Positions 1 to 5,191 of a stretch of DNA of 6,685 bases are shown here, one piece after another. The DNA comes from Anaerolineales bacterium (GTDB taxonomy: Bacteria; Chloroflexota; Anaerolineae; Anaerolineales; E44-bin32), in contig JAUWFP010000125.1 in assembly GCA_030606845.1 (NCBI GenBank), positions 1-6,685 of the forward strand, read 5' to 3'. Positions within the stretch are counted from its first letter, which is position 1. Each line of letters begins with the position of its first letter. The notes under the pieces are model-generated. The model had not been told where the DNA came from. It worked only from the letters and a program-made list of their open reading frames with translations, and did not search any database. A program made the translations under genes and the position numbers.

Positions 1-959
1 GCATCGAGTTGGACTATGATTTGATCCATCGTTACCCGACCGACGACTGGAACCCGCTTTCCCCCCACAAGAACCTCATTCCCATCGACGCGCCGGAAAC
101 CGTCCGCATAACCGACCGGGACTGTCCCAATCCTCTCCTCAGACGTCGTTGTGTAAATATGCCCATAACTGATCCCCCGCCCGGGCGGGAGCGTCTTGAC
201 CTGTGAGAGATGGGATTTCCACGTAAGCGCCGGCCGCACTACTCCCGGGAGCTTACAGACGCTTGAGGGGTGCAGCCCGTACATCGCGATTCCCACCCGC
301 ACGAGGTCATACCAAGCCTCCGGCCTGCGCAGCGCAGCAGCCGAATTCGCACAGTGCACCAACGGAGGGCGAAGACCCAATGATTCCCAACTGGATACGA
401 TCTCGCGAAACATCCGTAACTGTGAATCAGTACTGGCCGGATCCGACTCATCCGCCTTCGCAAAATGGGTGAATACGCCTTCGAGATGCACGGACGGTAT
501 TCGCCCTGCCTCCTGAGCCAGGTGCGATGCATCCCCCGGCTTTACACCCACACGGCTCATCCCGGTGTCGATTTTGAGATGGACGTTCGCCCGACCACCG
601 ACCTTCTCCGCAGCTCGCGAAATATCGGCAAGCTGCGCTTCACTCCAGAAAGTCAACGAGACATTAGCTTCAATTAACGCTTCCATCCGCGCCGGCGGAG
701 TCGAGCCCAGGAGAAAGATCGGCTCGTCGATGCCTGCCGCTCGCAATTCGAGCGCCTCCCCCGCACGGGCAACGCCTAACCAACTCGCTCCCGCTTTGCA
801 CGCCGTTTTTGCGATCTGTATCGCCCCATGCCCGTAGGCTTCAGCCTTAACGACCGCCATGAATTTCCTGCCGGTGCTCTGCAAGAAGTAGTGGACATTC
901 TCCTCGATCGCTCCGAGATCGACTTCGACCCAGGTGGAATAGCTGTCTTGAGAATTCAT
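1..959 (-). CDS. alr: alanine racemase, C-terminus cut off by the window edge
   Basis: This is a PLP-dependent racemase that interconverts L- and D-alanine in the cytoplasm and supplies D-Ala for peptidoglycan. The frame stays open for 319 codons from the ATG at 959 to the window edge. The family is about 370 residues, so roughly 50 C-terminal residues are missing. Visible landmarks are the PLP lysine K38 in VVKAEAYGHG, K129 in HLKIDTGM (the position carbamylated in characterised Alr), H165 in FTHFAKAD, N205-S206 in CANSAA, R221 in VRVGIAMYG, the catalytic tyrosine Y265 in ISYGHIY, and M311 in VGRVTMDQ. All core residues are therefore present. The position after KA is usually Asn or Asp and is Glu here. 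The ATG at 959 is the first start in the frame, fits the usual N-terminal length, and has no Shine-Dalgarno. A promoter sits about one helical turn upstream, which suggests a leaderless mRNA. The gene is divergent from tgt. The identification is firm. Confidence 0.96.
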   Translation of the reverse strand, partial: MNSQDSYSTWVEVDLGAIEENVHYFLQSTGRKFMAVVKAEAYGHGAIQIAKTACKAGASWLGVARAGEALELRAAGIDEPIFLLGSTPPARMEALIEANVSLTFWSEAQLADISRAAEKVGGRANVHLKIDTGMSRVGVKPGDASHLAQEAGRIPSVHLEGVFTHFAKADESDPASTDSQLRMFREIVSSWESLGLRPPLVHCANSAAALRRPEAWYDLVRVGIAMYGLHPSSVCKLPGVVRPALTWKSHLSQVKTLPPGRGISYGHIYTTTSEERIGTVPVGYADGFRRVDGNEVLVGGKRVPVVGRVTMDQIIVQLD

Positions 960-966
960 GCCGCTG

Positions 967-995
967 AGTATAAGACCGTCACACAGAGATGACAA
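967..995 (-). promoter_or_regulatory. predicted sigma70-type promoter of alr
   Basis: Read on the minus strand, TTGTCA (995-990, 5 of 6 matches to TTGACA) is followed by a 17-bp spacer and then TATACT (972-967, 5 of 6 matches to TATAAT). A start about 7 nt downstream would fall near 960, next to the alr ATG at 959. There is no ribosome-binding sequence between the two, so alr would be translated from a leaderless or nearly leaderless mRNA. The -35 overlaps that of the plus-strand promoter. Confidence 0.6.
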
Positions 996-1018
996 CTTAT
1001 CGAAGGCATGGGTATAAT
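989..1018 (+). promoter_or_regulatory. predicted sigma70-type promoter of the tgt-uppP-lipoprotein cluster
   Basis: ATGACA (989-994, 5 of 6 matches to TTGACA), an 18-bp spacer and a perfect TATAAT (1013-1018) make the best promoter in the window. Transcription would begin around 1024-1026. It runs away from the alr promoter, and the two -35 hexamers share positions 990-994, so the polymerases would probably exclude each other. The first ATG after the predicted start is at 1027, and tgt begins about 80 nt further on. Confidence 0.65.
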
Positions 1019-1026
1019 CGAGCGCT

Positions 1027-1113
1027 ATGAGACTCCGAATGGGACGCTTCCTTAAGACCGCTGACATCATCCTCGCCATGACCTGTCAGCGTGGAATCCG
1101 TTGTGATGGATGA
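1027..1113 (+). CDS. possible 28-residue leader peptide overlapping the tgt start
   Basis: This short frame begins with the ATG at 1027, only 1-3 nt after the predicted transcription start, and ends with the TGA at 1111-1113. It overlaps the tgt ATG (1106) by 8 nt in another frame. The peptide starts MRLRMGRFLK and is basic at both ends, with a short hydrophobic middle (ADIILAMTC). I do not recognise it. Its placement would allow leaderless translation followed by re-initiation at tgt, which has only a poor Shine-Dalgarno of its own. That is inference from position alone. It could equally be untranslated leader sequence. Confidence 0.25.
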   Translation: MRLRMGRFLKTADIILAMTCQRGIRCDG

Positions 1114-2227
1114 TTTCAGCTTCCACCTGACGGCACAGGATGGCCGCGGACGAGCGGGAACCCTCCAAACACCGCGCGGCGAGCTGCTCACGCCCGTCTT
1201 CGCGCCGGTGGGTACCCAGGCGACGGTAAAAGCATTGACGCCGCGTCAAATGGAAGCAGCAGGTGCAACGCTCATCCTGGCGAACACCTACCATCTTTTC
1301 CTGCGCCCTGGCGCGGAGAGGATCGCCTCTCTTGGGGGGCTGCACACATTCATGGGCTGGCAAAAGCCTATCCTCACCGATTCCGGCGGCTTTCAAGTCT
1401 TTTCGCTAGCCAAACAACGCGAGATCGATGCGGATGGGGTTACGTTTAAATCCCATCTCGATGGAACAACCCTTCGCTTTACGCCAGAGAGCGTCATCGC
1501 CGTCCAGGAACAACTCGGCGCGGACATCATCATGGCCTTCGATGAATGCCCTGCCCCATACGACCGCAGCGAGAATGAGGCTGCCCTCGTCCGGACCCAC
1601 GCCTGGGCTGAGCGCTGCCTGGCAGCGAAGAAGCGGGACGATCAAGCGCTTTTCGGAATCTTGCAGGGCGGTGTGTTCACCGATTTGCGCGAACAGTCCG
1701 CTCAATTCATCGCCAGTCTCGACTTCCCGGGTATCGCCATCGGGGGTCTTTCTGTCGGTGAAACAAAAGCGGAGATGCAAGCGATGCTTGAAGTAATCGA
1801 TGCCGCGCTGCCTGCAGATCGACCAAGGTACCTGATGGGCGTCGGCAGCCCGGAGGACCTCGTGGAAGCCGTTCAGCGCGGAGTGGACCTATTCGACTGT
1901 GTCCTGCCAACACGGATGGCACGCAACCACAGCGCGCTGACCCGGCGCGGGCGAATGAACATGCGCAAAGCGCAGTACGCCGATGATGAACGGCCGCTTG
2001 ACCCGGAATGCTCCTGCACCACCTGTACGACCTTCACCCGGGCCTACATCCGCCATCTTTGCAATGCAGGGGAGATGCTCGCCGCCACGCTGCTCTCCAT
2101 CCATAACATCTATATGCTCACCACCCTCGCCACCGATCTCAGGAATTCCATCATCGCTGGTAATCTGGAGAATTTTACGTCTGAATTCCGTGCTCATTTC
2201 AATAAACACCGACAAGACGTGGAGTGA
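1106..2227 (+). CDS. tgt: queuine/preQ1 tRNA-guanine transglycosylase
   Basis: The bacterial enzyme swaps guanine 34 in the GUN anticodons of tRNA-Asp, -Asn, -His and -Tyr for preQ1, the base-exchange step of queuosine synthesis. From the ATG at 1106 the protein is 373 residues, normal for the family. It has D92 in TDSGGFQVFS, D146 in IMAFDECP, the base-recognition stretch GILQGG (184-189) with IGGLSVGE (212-219), and the nucleophile D264 in DLFDCVLPTR. The zinc site is C302, C304 and C307 in ECSCTTC plus H333 in SIHNIY. An upstream in-frame GTG at 1091 would add five residues. I prefer the ATG because MDDFSFHLTAQDG matches the usual family N-terminus. The ribosome-binding site is weak for either start. 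It is the first main gene after the strong plus-strand promoter. Its stop lies 3 nt before uppP, so co-transcription is very likely. All active-site residues are intact. Confidence 0.97.
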   Translation: MDDFSFHLTAQDGRGRAGTLQTPRGELLTPVFAPVGTQATVKALTPRQMEAAGATLILANTYHLFLRPGAERIASLGGLHTFMGWQKPILTDSGGFQVFSLAKQREIDADGVTFKSHLDGTTLRFTPESVIAVQEQLGADIIMAFDECPAPYDRSENEAALVRTHAWAERCLAAKKRDDQALFGILQGGVFTDLREQSAQFIASLDFPGIAIGGLSVGETKAEMQAMLEVIDAALPADRPRYLMGVGSPEDLVEAVQRGVDLFDCVLPTRMARNHSALTRRGRMNMRKAQYADDERPLDPECSCTTCTTFTRAYIRHLCNAGEMLAATLLSIHNIYMLTTLATDLRNSIIAGNLENFTSEFRAHFNKHRQDVE

Positions 2228-2230
2228 TTA

Positions 2231-3055
2231 ATGACACCTTTTCAAGCCTTCGTACTCGGCATCGTGCAAGGAGTAACCGAATTCCTCCCCATCTCTTCCA
2301 GTGGTCACCTGGTGCTCGTACCCTGGCTACTCAACTGGCAGTTCGACCCCGCAACTGCGTTCATCTTCGACGTCCTGATTCAGTGGGGGACTACGCTAGC
2401 TGTCATCCTCTACTTCCGGCGAGAACTCCAGAGTATGGTAACTGCTGCCCTACGCGGAATTCTTCAGCGACGCCCGTTCGATGAACCTGATGCCCACCTG
2501 GCGTGGTTGATCCTCTTGGGCAGCCTCCCTGCCGCAGTCCTGGGGCTTTTACTCAAGCCAGTCGTCGAGAAGACATTCGACAGTCCGCTAGCGGTTTCGC
2601 TCTTTCTCCTGGTTACAGCAGCCATCCTCTTCGTCAGCGAACGTCTCCACCACGCCGACAAGCCCATGAAGGAATTGAACTGGGTAGATTCCCTGTGGAT
2701 CGGCCTTGCCCAGACCCTGGCGCTTTTCCCGGGGATTTCCCGCTCCGGATCCACGATCGCCGGCGGTTTGCTGCGCTCGCTGAAGCGGGAAGATGCAGCT
2801 CGTTTCTCGTTCCTCTTGTCAATCCCAGCTATGCTCGGCGCGGGTCTTATTGCTCTGTTGGATCTGGCAGCCATCCCTGACCCGGGGTCGCAGCTCTCCA
2901 ACCTATTTATTGGATTTACAACTTCGGCGCTCGTAGGCTTTGCCTCTATCCATTGGCTCCTTTCCTACCTTCGACGTCACCCGCTTAATGTCTTCGCTAT
3001 CTACTGTACAATCGTCGGGTTGGGAGGTTTGATCATCTATGCGTTTAAGGGTTAA
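2231..3055 (+). CDS. uppP: undecaprenyl-diphosphatase UppP (BacA family)
   Basis: This integral membrane phosphatase converts undecaprenyl diphosphate to undecaprenyl phosphate, recycling the lipid carrier for peptidoglycan and other envelope polymers. Overproduction of the family gives bacitracin resistance. At 274 residues it is full length. The first signature, GIVQGVTEFLPISSSGHL (10-27), holds E17 and H26. The second, FPGISRSGSTIAGG (166-179), holds the essential arginine R171. Hydrophobic segments recur throughout, for example around 47-61, 91-108, 121-135, 194-213 and 255-271, as expected for a polytopic protein. The first acidic residue of the ExxxE motif in the E. coli protein is Gln here (Q13), to my knowledge a tolerated variant. 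GGAG at 2221-2224, inside the end of tgt, lies 6 nt before the ATG. The gene is the second member of the cluster and its tail overlaps the lipoprotein gene. Confidence 0.97.
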   Translation: MTPFQAFVLGIVQGVTEFLPISSSGHLVLVPWLLNWQFDPATAFIFDVLIQWGTTLAVILYFRRELQSMVTAALRGILQRRPFDEPDAHLAWLILLGSLPAAVLGLLLKPVVEKTFDSPLAVSLFLLVTAAILFVSERLHHADKPMKELNWVDSLWIGLAQTLALFPGISRSGSTIAGGLLRSLKREDAARFSFLLSIPAMLGAGLIALLDLAAIPDPGSQLSNLFIGFTTSALVGFASIHWLLSYLRRHPLNVFAIYCTIVGLGGLIIYAFKG

Positions 3056-3809
3056 TTTCATCCTACTCACGATTGCCACGAGTTACCTGGGCGCGTGCGC
3101 GCCGGAGGCAACGCCTGCTCCAACACCAATGGTACAGCAAGTTATCAACACGCCCGCCTATGCAAGTCTTGTGAAAACCTGGTTCGATGGATACCTTCAG
3201 GTCAACCCGGATTCATTTATCTCGCTGGTGACCCAGCCGCCAGAAGCAGCTCTCGCGTCTCTGGAGGATGGAAGCGGTGATGTCCTTATTGGGGGCCTTA
3301 CGCCGCCTACAGGGTGGTTCGCTACACCCTTAAGTGAAGATGGAATTGTGTTGGTTGTTCATCCCGATCTTCGCGTGCGCGACCTGAGCATCGACGAATT
3401 AGCTGCGATCTTCACCGGTCGTATGAGCAGCTGGGAATCCCTTGCGGACACCGCTCTTCAGATCCAACCGGTAATCCCGCTCCCTGGCGATGAAGTCCGA
3501 GCCGCATTCCAGTCGACCGTGATGAGCGGACAACGCTTTACAAACAACGCCCTGCTCGGGCCTACGCCGGATGCTGTCCTGCAACTTGTTGGTGAAAATG
3601 AAGGGGCAGTTGGTTTCCTGCCCTATTCAGCCGTTGGTGAAAAGGTCCGCCCGATCCGGGTAGAGGGGACCCTCCCCGGAACGGCAACAATCCACGATGG
3701 TCGCTATCCTCTTCGCATAACTATCCTGGCGATTGCGCCACAGGAGCCGAGTGGAGACGTCCGCACCTGGCTGGCATGGATTCAATCAGAGCTGCAACCT
3801 GCTCCTTGA
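3039..3809 (+). CDS. PstS-like substrate-binding lipoprotein, ligand unknown
   Basis: A 256-residue exported protein. A basic start and hydrophobic stretch (5-17) lead to the lipobox LGAC, with C20 the predicted lipidated residue, then a Pro/Thr-rich linker (APEATPAPTP). The rest resembles the phosphate-type periplasmic-binding fold: the GDVLIGG strand (80-86), IVLVVHPDLRV (103-113), LSIDELAAIFTGRMSSWESL (116-135), which matches the usual 'L-eqlr-IFtG-itnW' segment of PstS-like proteins, and ENEGAVGFLPYSAV (186-199). Where PstS has a Ser-Gly-Thr-Arg phosphate loop this protein reads PLPGDEVRAAF (147-157), so phosphate binding cannot be assumed. The protein is also shorter than typical PstS. 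The ATG at 3039 lies within the last 17 nt of uppP and has GGGAGG at 3022-3027, 11 nt upstream. No permease or ATPase genes follow, so it is an orphan binding protein or an envelope sensor. The fold assignment is fairly sure; the function is not. Confidence 0.85.
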   Translation: MRLRVNFILLTIATSYLGACAPEATPAPTPMVQQVINTPAYASLVKTWFDGYLQVNPDSFISLVTQPPEAALASLEDGSGDVLIGGLTPPTGWFATPLSEDGIVLVVHPDLRVRDLSIDELAAIFTGRMSSWESLADTALQIQPVIPLPGDEVRAAFQSTVMSGQRFTNNALLGPTPDAVLQLVGENEGAVGFLPYSAVGEKVRPIRVEGTLPGTATIHDGRYPLRITILAIAPQEPSGDVRTWLAWIQSELQPAP

Positions 3810-3932
3810 GAAGTTGCTCTACATGAAACAGAGCGGCTGCGATACCAGTCTGATGACTCGATTTATGTTCGAGAATCGAAGAAAAGGGAACTATTCATTC
3901 CTTGGAAGGACCCTCGCAAGTAACATCATAGG

Positions 3933-3973
3933 GATTTCTCGGTCGGTGTTTCACAGCTCACTCGAAATGACAT
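3933..3973 (+). repeat. 41-nt repeat arm, copy 1
   Basis: The copy starts GATTTCTCGGTCG and ends TCGAAATGACAT. It matches the copy at 4160-4200 at 35 of 41 positions in the same orientation. Its ends also resemble the right arm of the palindrome at 4001-4084 (GAGATTGCTTCG and CTCGCAATGACAT), so it looks like a decayed half of the same repeat family. It sits 27 nt before the palindrome. Confidence 0.65.
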
Positions 3974-4000
3974 ATCTTGATGTAGAACCTTTCCTGTGCT

Positions 4001-4084
4001 TGTCATTGCGAGGAGCCCGACAGGGCGACGTGGCAATCTCTGCGCAAGAATGGAGGAGATTGCTTCGCTTAGCTCGCAATGACA
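4001..4084. repeat. REP/MITE-like 84-bp palindromic element
   Basis: The element has perfect 12-bp terminal inverted repeats, TGTCATTGCGAG at 4001-4012 and CTCGCAATGACA at 4073-4084. An 8-bp inner inverted pair, GCAATCTC (4033-4040) and GAGATTGC (4056-4063), completes the symmetry. The whole could fold as a long imperfect hairpin. Sequences of the form TGTCATTGCGAGGAGC...GCAATCTC recur as intergenic repeats in many bacterial genomes and are often mis-annotated as small proteins. There is no transposase here, so movement would depend on an enzyme supplied elsewhere. Its place between two convergent genes is typical of REP-like elements, which can act as transcript ends. Confidence 0.75.
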
Positions 4085-4159
4085 TTAAGGAGGTGGGTCT
4101 TCGACGCTTTTAGCCGGCGCTCACTTTGTAGAAGGAGATATCAGAAGCAGTATCTTAGA

Positions 4160-4200
4160 GATTTCTCGGTCGCTGTTTCACGGCACTATCGAAATTACAT
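4160..4200 (+). repeat. 41-nt repeat arm, copy 2
   Basis: This is the second copy of the arm at 3933-3973. The six differences fall at positions 14, 23, 26, 28, 29 and 37 of the 41. It ends 36 nt before the hydrolase stop codon. The two arms flank the palindrome on either side. Confidence 0.65.
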
Positions 4201-4236
4201 TTGATAGGTGAGCTGCGTTATCCAGAAGAAATCCAC

Positions 4237-4911
4237 TTATAAAATCTCCCCCGTAACGAAAGGATTGCTCCTGCGCTCCTTGCCAACCGTCGTGGGTGGA
4301 CCATGACCAGTGAACAAGCGGGTCTCGTCCGGAAGGACAAGGATTTCCTCGCGGATGCTCTGAAGCAACGTATTCCAATCCCCGCCCTGTAAATCGGTCC
4401 GCCCGACACTGCCAGAGAAGATGAGATCGCCGCAGAAGACTGCCCCAAGCCCCTCGGAGACGAAAATCACATGACCAAGTGAATGACCGGGTGTGTGCCG
4501 GACCTCAAAGCGATAGTTCCCAAGAGCGAGTTCCATTCCCTCTTCGAGGTCAATCGTGGGCTCCGGGCCGGGGTCGAATTCAGTAATCCCAAAAAAACCT
4601 GCGCCGCCGTGAGTCTGCCATAGTGGAAGGTCCAACGGATGGAGCGCAACCGGGATCGAAGTGCTGGTGGATTTTACGATGCCGCTCACACCGCCGAAAT
4701 GATCGAAATGCGCGTGCGTGAGCCAGATCGCGTTGATTTGCCAGCCTCGAGCCAGCGCCGCGCCTGCGATTTGCTCGCCATCCCAGGCGGGGTCGATCAC
4801 AATCGCACTCATCGTGTCCGGATCGCCCAGCAGATAGGTGTTTGTGTATGCCAGTCCTAACTCGAATGCGACGACTTCAAGATTGCCGAGTTGAAATTCT
4901 TCAGGTGTCAA
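4237..4911 (-). CDS. metallo-beta-lactamase-fold hydrolase, glyoxalase II-like
   Basis: A 224-residue cytoplasmic protein with no signal peptide. It has the full metal-binding set of the glyoxalase II type: THAHFDH (65-71; H66, H68, D70, H71), H143 in HTPGHSLGH, the bridging D162 in FCGDLIFSGSVGRTD, and H203 in FTGHGPPT. D40 in IVIDPAWD is also typical. The GDLIF-SGSVGRTDL and GHGPPTTVGKER segments are characteristic of the small YcbL-like branch of hydroxyacylglutathione hydrolase relatives, which hydrolyse thioesters such as S-lactoylglutathione or have unassigned substrates. The C-terminal glutathione-binding domain of classical GloB is absent, so the substrate is open. The start is TTG at 4911, chosen because AGGAG lies 5 nt upstream and the next in-frame ATG (residue 34) would remove the first strands of the fold. 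It is divergent from tnaA and convergent with the lipoprotein gene. No shared pathway is evident. Confidence 0.92.
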   Translation of the reverse strand: MTPEEFQLGNLEVVAFELGLAYTNTYLLGDPDTMSAIVIDPAWDGEQIAGAALARGWQINAIWLTHAHFDHFGGVSGIVKSTSTSIPVALHPLDLPLWQTHGGAGFFGITEFDPGPEPTIDLEEGMELALGNYRFEVRHTPGHSLGHVIFVSEGLGAVFCGDLIFSGSVGRTDLQGGDWNTLLQSIREEILVLPDETRLFTGHGPPTTVGKERRSNPFVTGEIL

Positions 4912-4916
4912 AGGTG

Positions 4917-4921
4917 CTCCT
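4917..4921 (-). promoter_or_regulatory. ribosome-binding site fixing the TTG start of the hydrolase
   Basis: AGGAG on the minus strand, with a 5-nt spacer (CACCT) before the TTG at 4911-4909. This spacing is good and no upstream ATG or GTG is better placed, so it decides in favour of the rare TTG start codon. Confidence 0.7.
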
Positions 4922-4938
4922 ATCTTCCCCCTCGATAC

Positions 4939-4957
4939 TCATCGCCGGATGCGATGA
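4939..4957. repeat. 7-bp inverted repeat in the hydrolase leader
   Basis: TCATCGC and GCGATGA are separated by the 5-nt loop CGGAT. The repeat sits between the tentative -10 (4964-4959) and the ribosome-binding site of the hydrolase gene. It could be a regulator-binding site or a hairpin in the 5' leader. With only seven pairs, chance is a real alternative. Confidence 0.35.
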
Positions 4958-5033
4958 TATTATGGGTCGCTGCGTGTTTTTCTCTACAAGAAGTGAAGTA
5001 TAGTCGCTGAATAAGCGCTCATCAAGACGAAGC

Positions 5034-5123
5034 ATGATTCGGTTTCCCGACGCCATGCGAATATATCAAGTACAATCAGCGGGTTGGGGATTCGGCGGAA
5101 TAGATTGCCGTCTGAATCTGTGA
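5034..5123 (+). CDS. possible Trp-containing leader peptide upstream of tnaA
   Basis: This 29-codon frame starts at the ATG at 5034 and stops with the TGA at 5121-5123, 68 nt before tnaA. It contains a single Trp (residue 18) in SAGWGFGGIDCRLNL. In enterobacteria tnaA is preceded by tnaC, a leader peptide of about 24 residues whose single Trp, downstream Asp and final Pro make the ribosome stall when tryptophan is present. Size, position, the lone Trp and an Asp six residues later are reminiscent of tnaC. However, the canonical Trp-x3-Asp spacing and terminal Pro are missing, and the ribosome-binding site is poor. An internal ATG at 5055 would give 22 residues. I regard this as a weak candidate, not an identification. 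Confidence 0.25.
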   Translation: MIRFPDAMRIYQVQSAGWGFGGIDCRLNL

Positions 5124-5181
5124 CGGACACAACCATCACCCGGGAATTAACGACGAATAAACACCATCACAATCGACGCAC

Positions 5182-5186
5182 GGAGG
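5182..5186 (+). promoter_or_regulatory. ribosome-binding site of tnaA
   Basis: GGAGG lies 5 nt before the ATG at 5192. It is the strongest Shine-Dalgarno of the gene starts in this window and fits a highly expressed catabolic enzyme. Confidence 0.75.
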
Positions 5187-5191
5187 CATAA

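Larger units (their letters stand above)
3810..4236. other. convergent intergenic region with dispersed repeats
   Basis: This non-coding stretch lies between the ends of the lipoprotein gene and the hydrolase gene. It contains one 84-bp palindrome and two copies of a related 41-nt arm, described separately. The base composition is visibly lower in GC than in the flanking genes. I found no convincing gene on either strand. An open plus-strand frame crosses it, but its translation runs straight through the palindrome. No classic hairpin plus T-run terminator is evident. The palindrome itself may stop convergent transcription. Confidence 0.7.
4912..5191. other. divergent intergenic region between the hydrolase gene and tnaA
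   Basis: This 280-nt gap must hold the promoters of both genes. For the hydrolase the best -10 is CATAAT on the minus strand (4964-4959), without a good -35. For tnaA there are TATAGT (4999-5004) and TACAAT (5071-5076) on the plus strand, both also with poor -35 elements. Weak -35 elements would fit activator-dependent promoters, but this is inference. A small inverted repeat (4939-4957) and a short ORF (5034-5123) are listed separately. Confidence 0.5.

Noticed and set aside
196..837. Several plus-strand frames of 65-106 codons across 9-837
   Set aside because: All are antisense shadows of alr, which has an unbroken family-wide match on the minus strand. None shows a ribosome-binding site or recognisable motif.
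1091..1105. In-frame GTG start for tgt
   Set aside because: It adds only five residues that do not fit the family N-terminus and has no better ribosome-binding site than the ATG at 1106, though it cannot be excluded.
4086..4095. TAAGGAGGTG, a perfect Shine-Dalgarno (or, on the minus strand, the CACCTCCTTA tail of 16S rRNA)
   Set aside because: No start codon with a usable frame follows on the plus strand, and no 16S rRNA sequence lies next to it on the minus strand. It appears to be chance at the edge of the repeat.
3733..4113. 126-codon plus-strand open frame after the lipoprotein gene
   Set aside because: It begins inside the lipoprotein gene in another frame, and its C-terminal half (LRGARQGDVAIS, RLLRLARND) is simply the palindromic repeat translated, a well-known source of false proteins.
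4131..4142. GAAGGAGATATC, resembling a strong ribosome-binding site
   Set aside because: No ATG, GTG or TTG at suitable spacing opens a meaningful frame downstream before the repeat arm.
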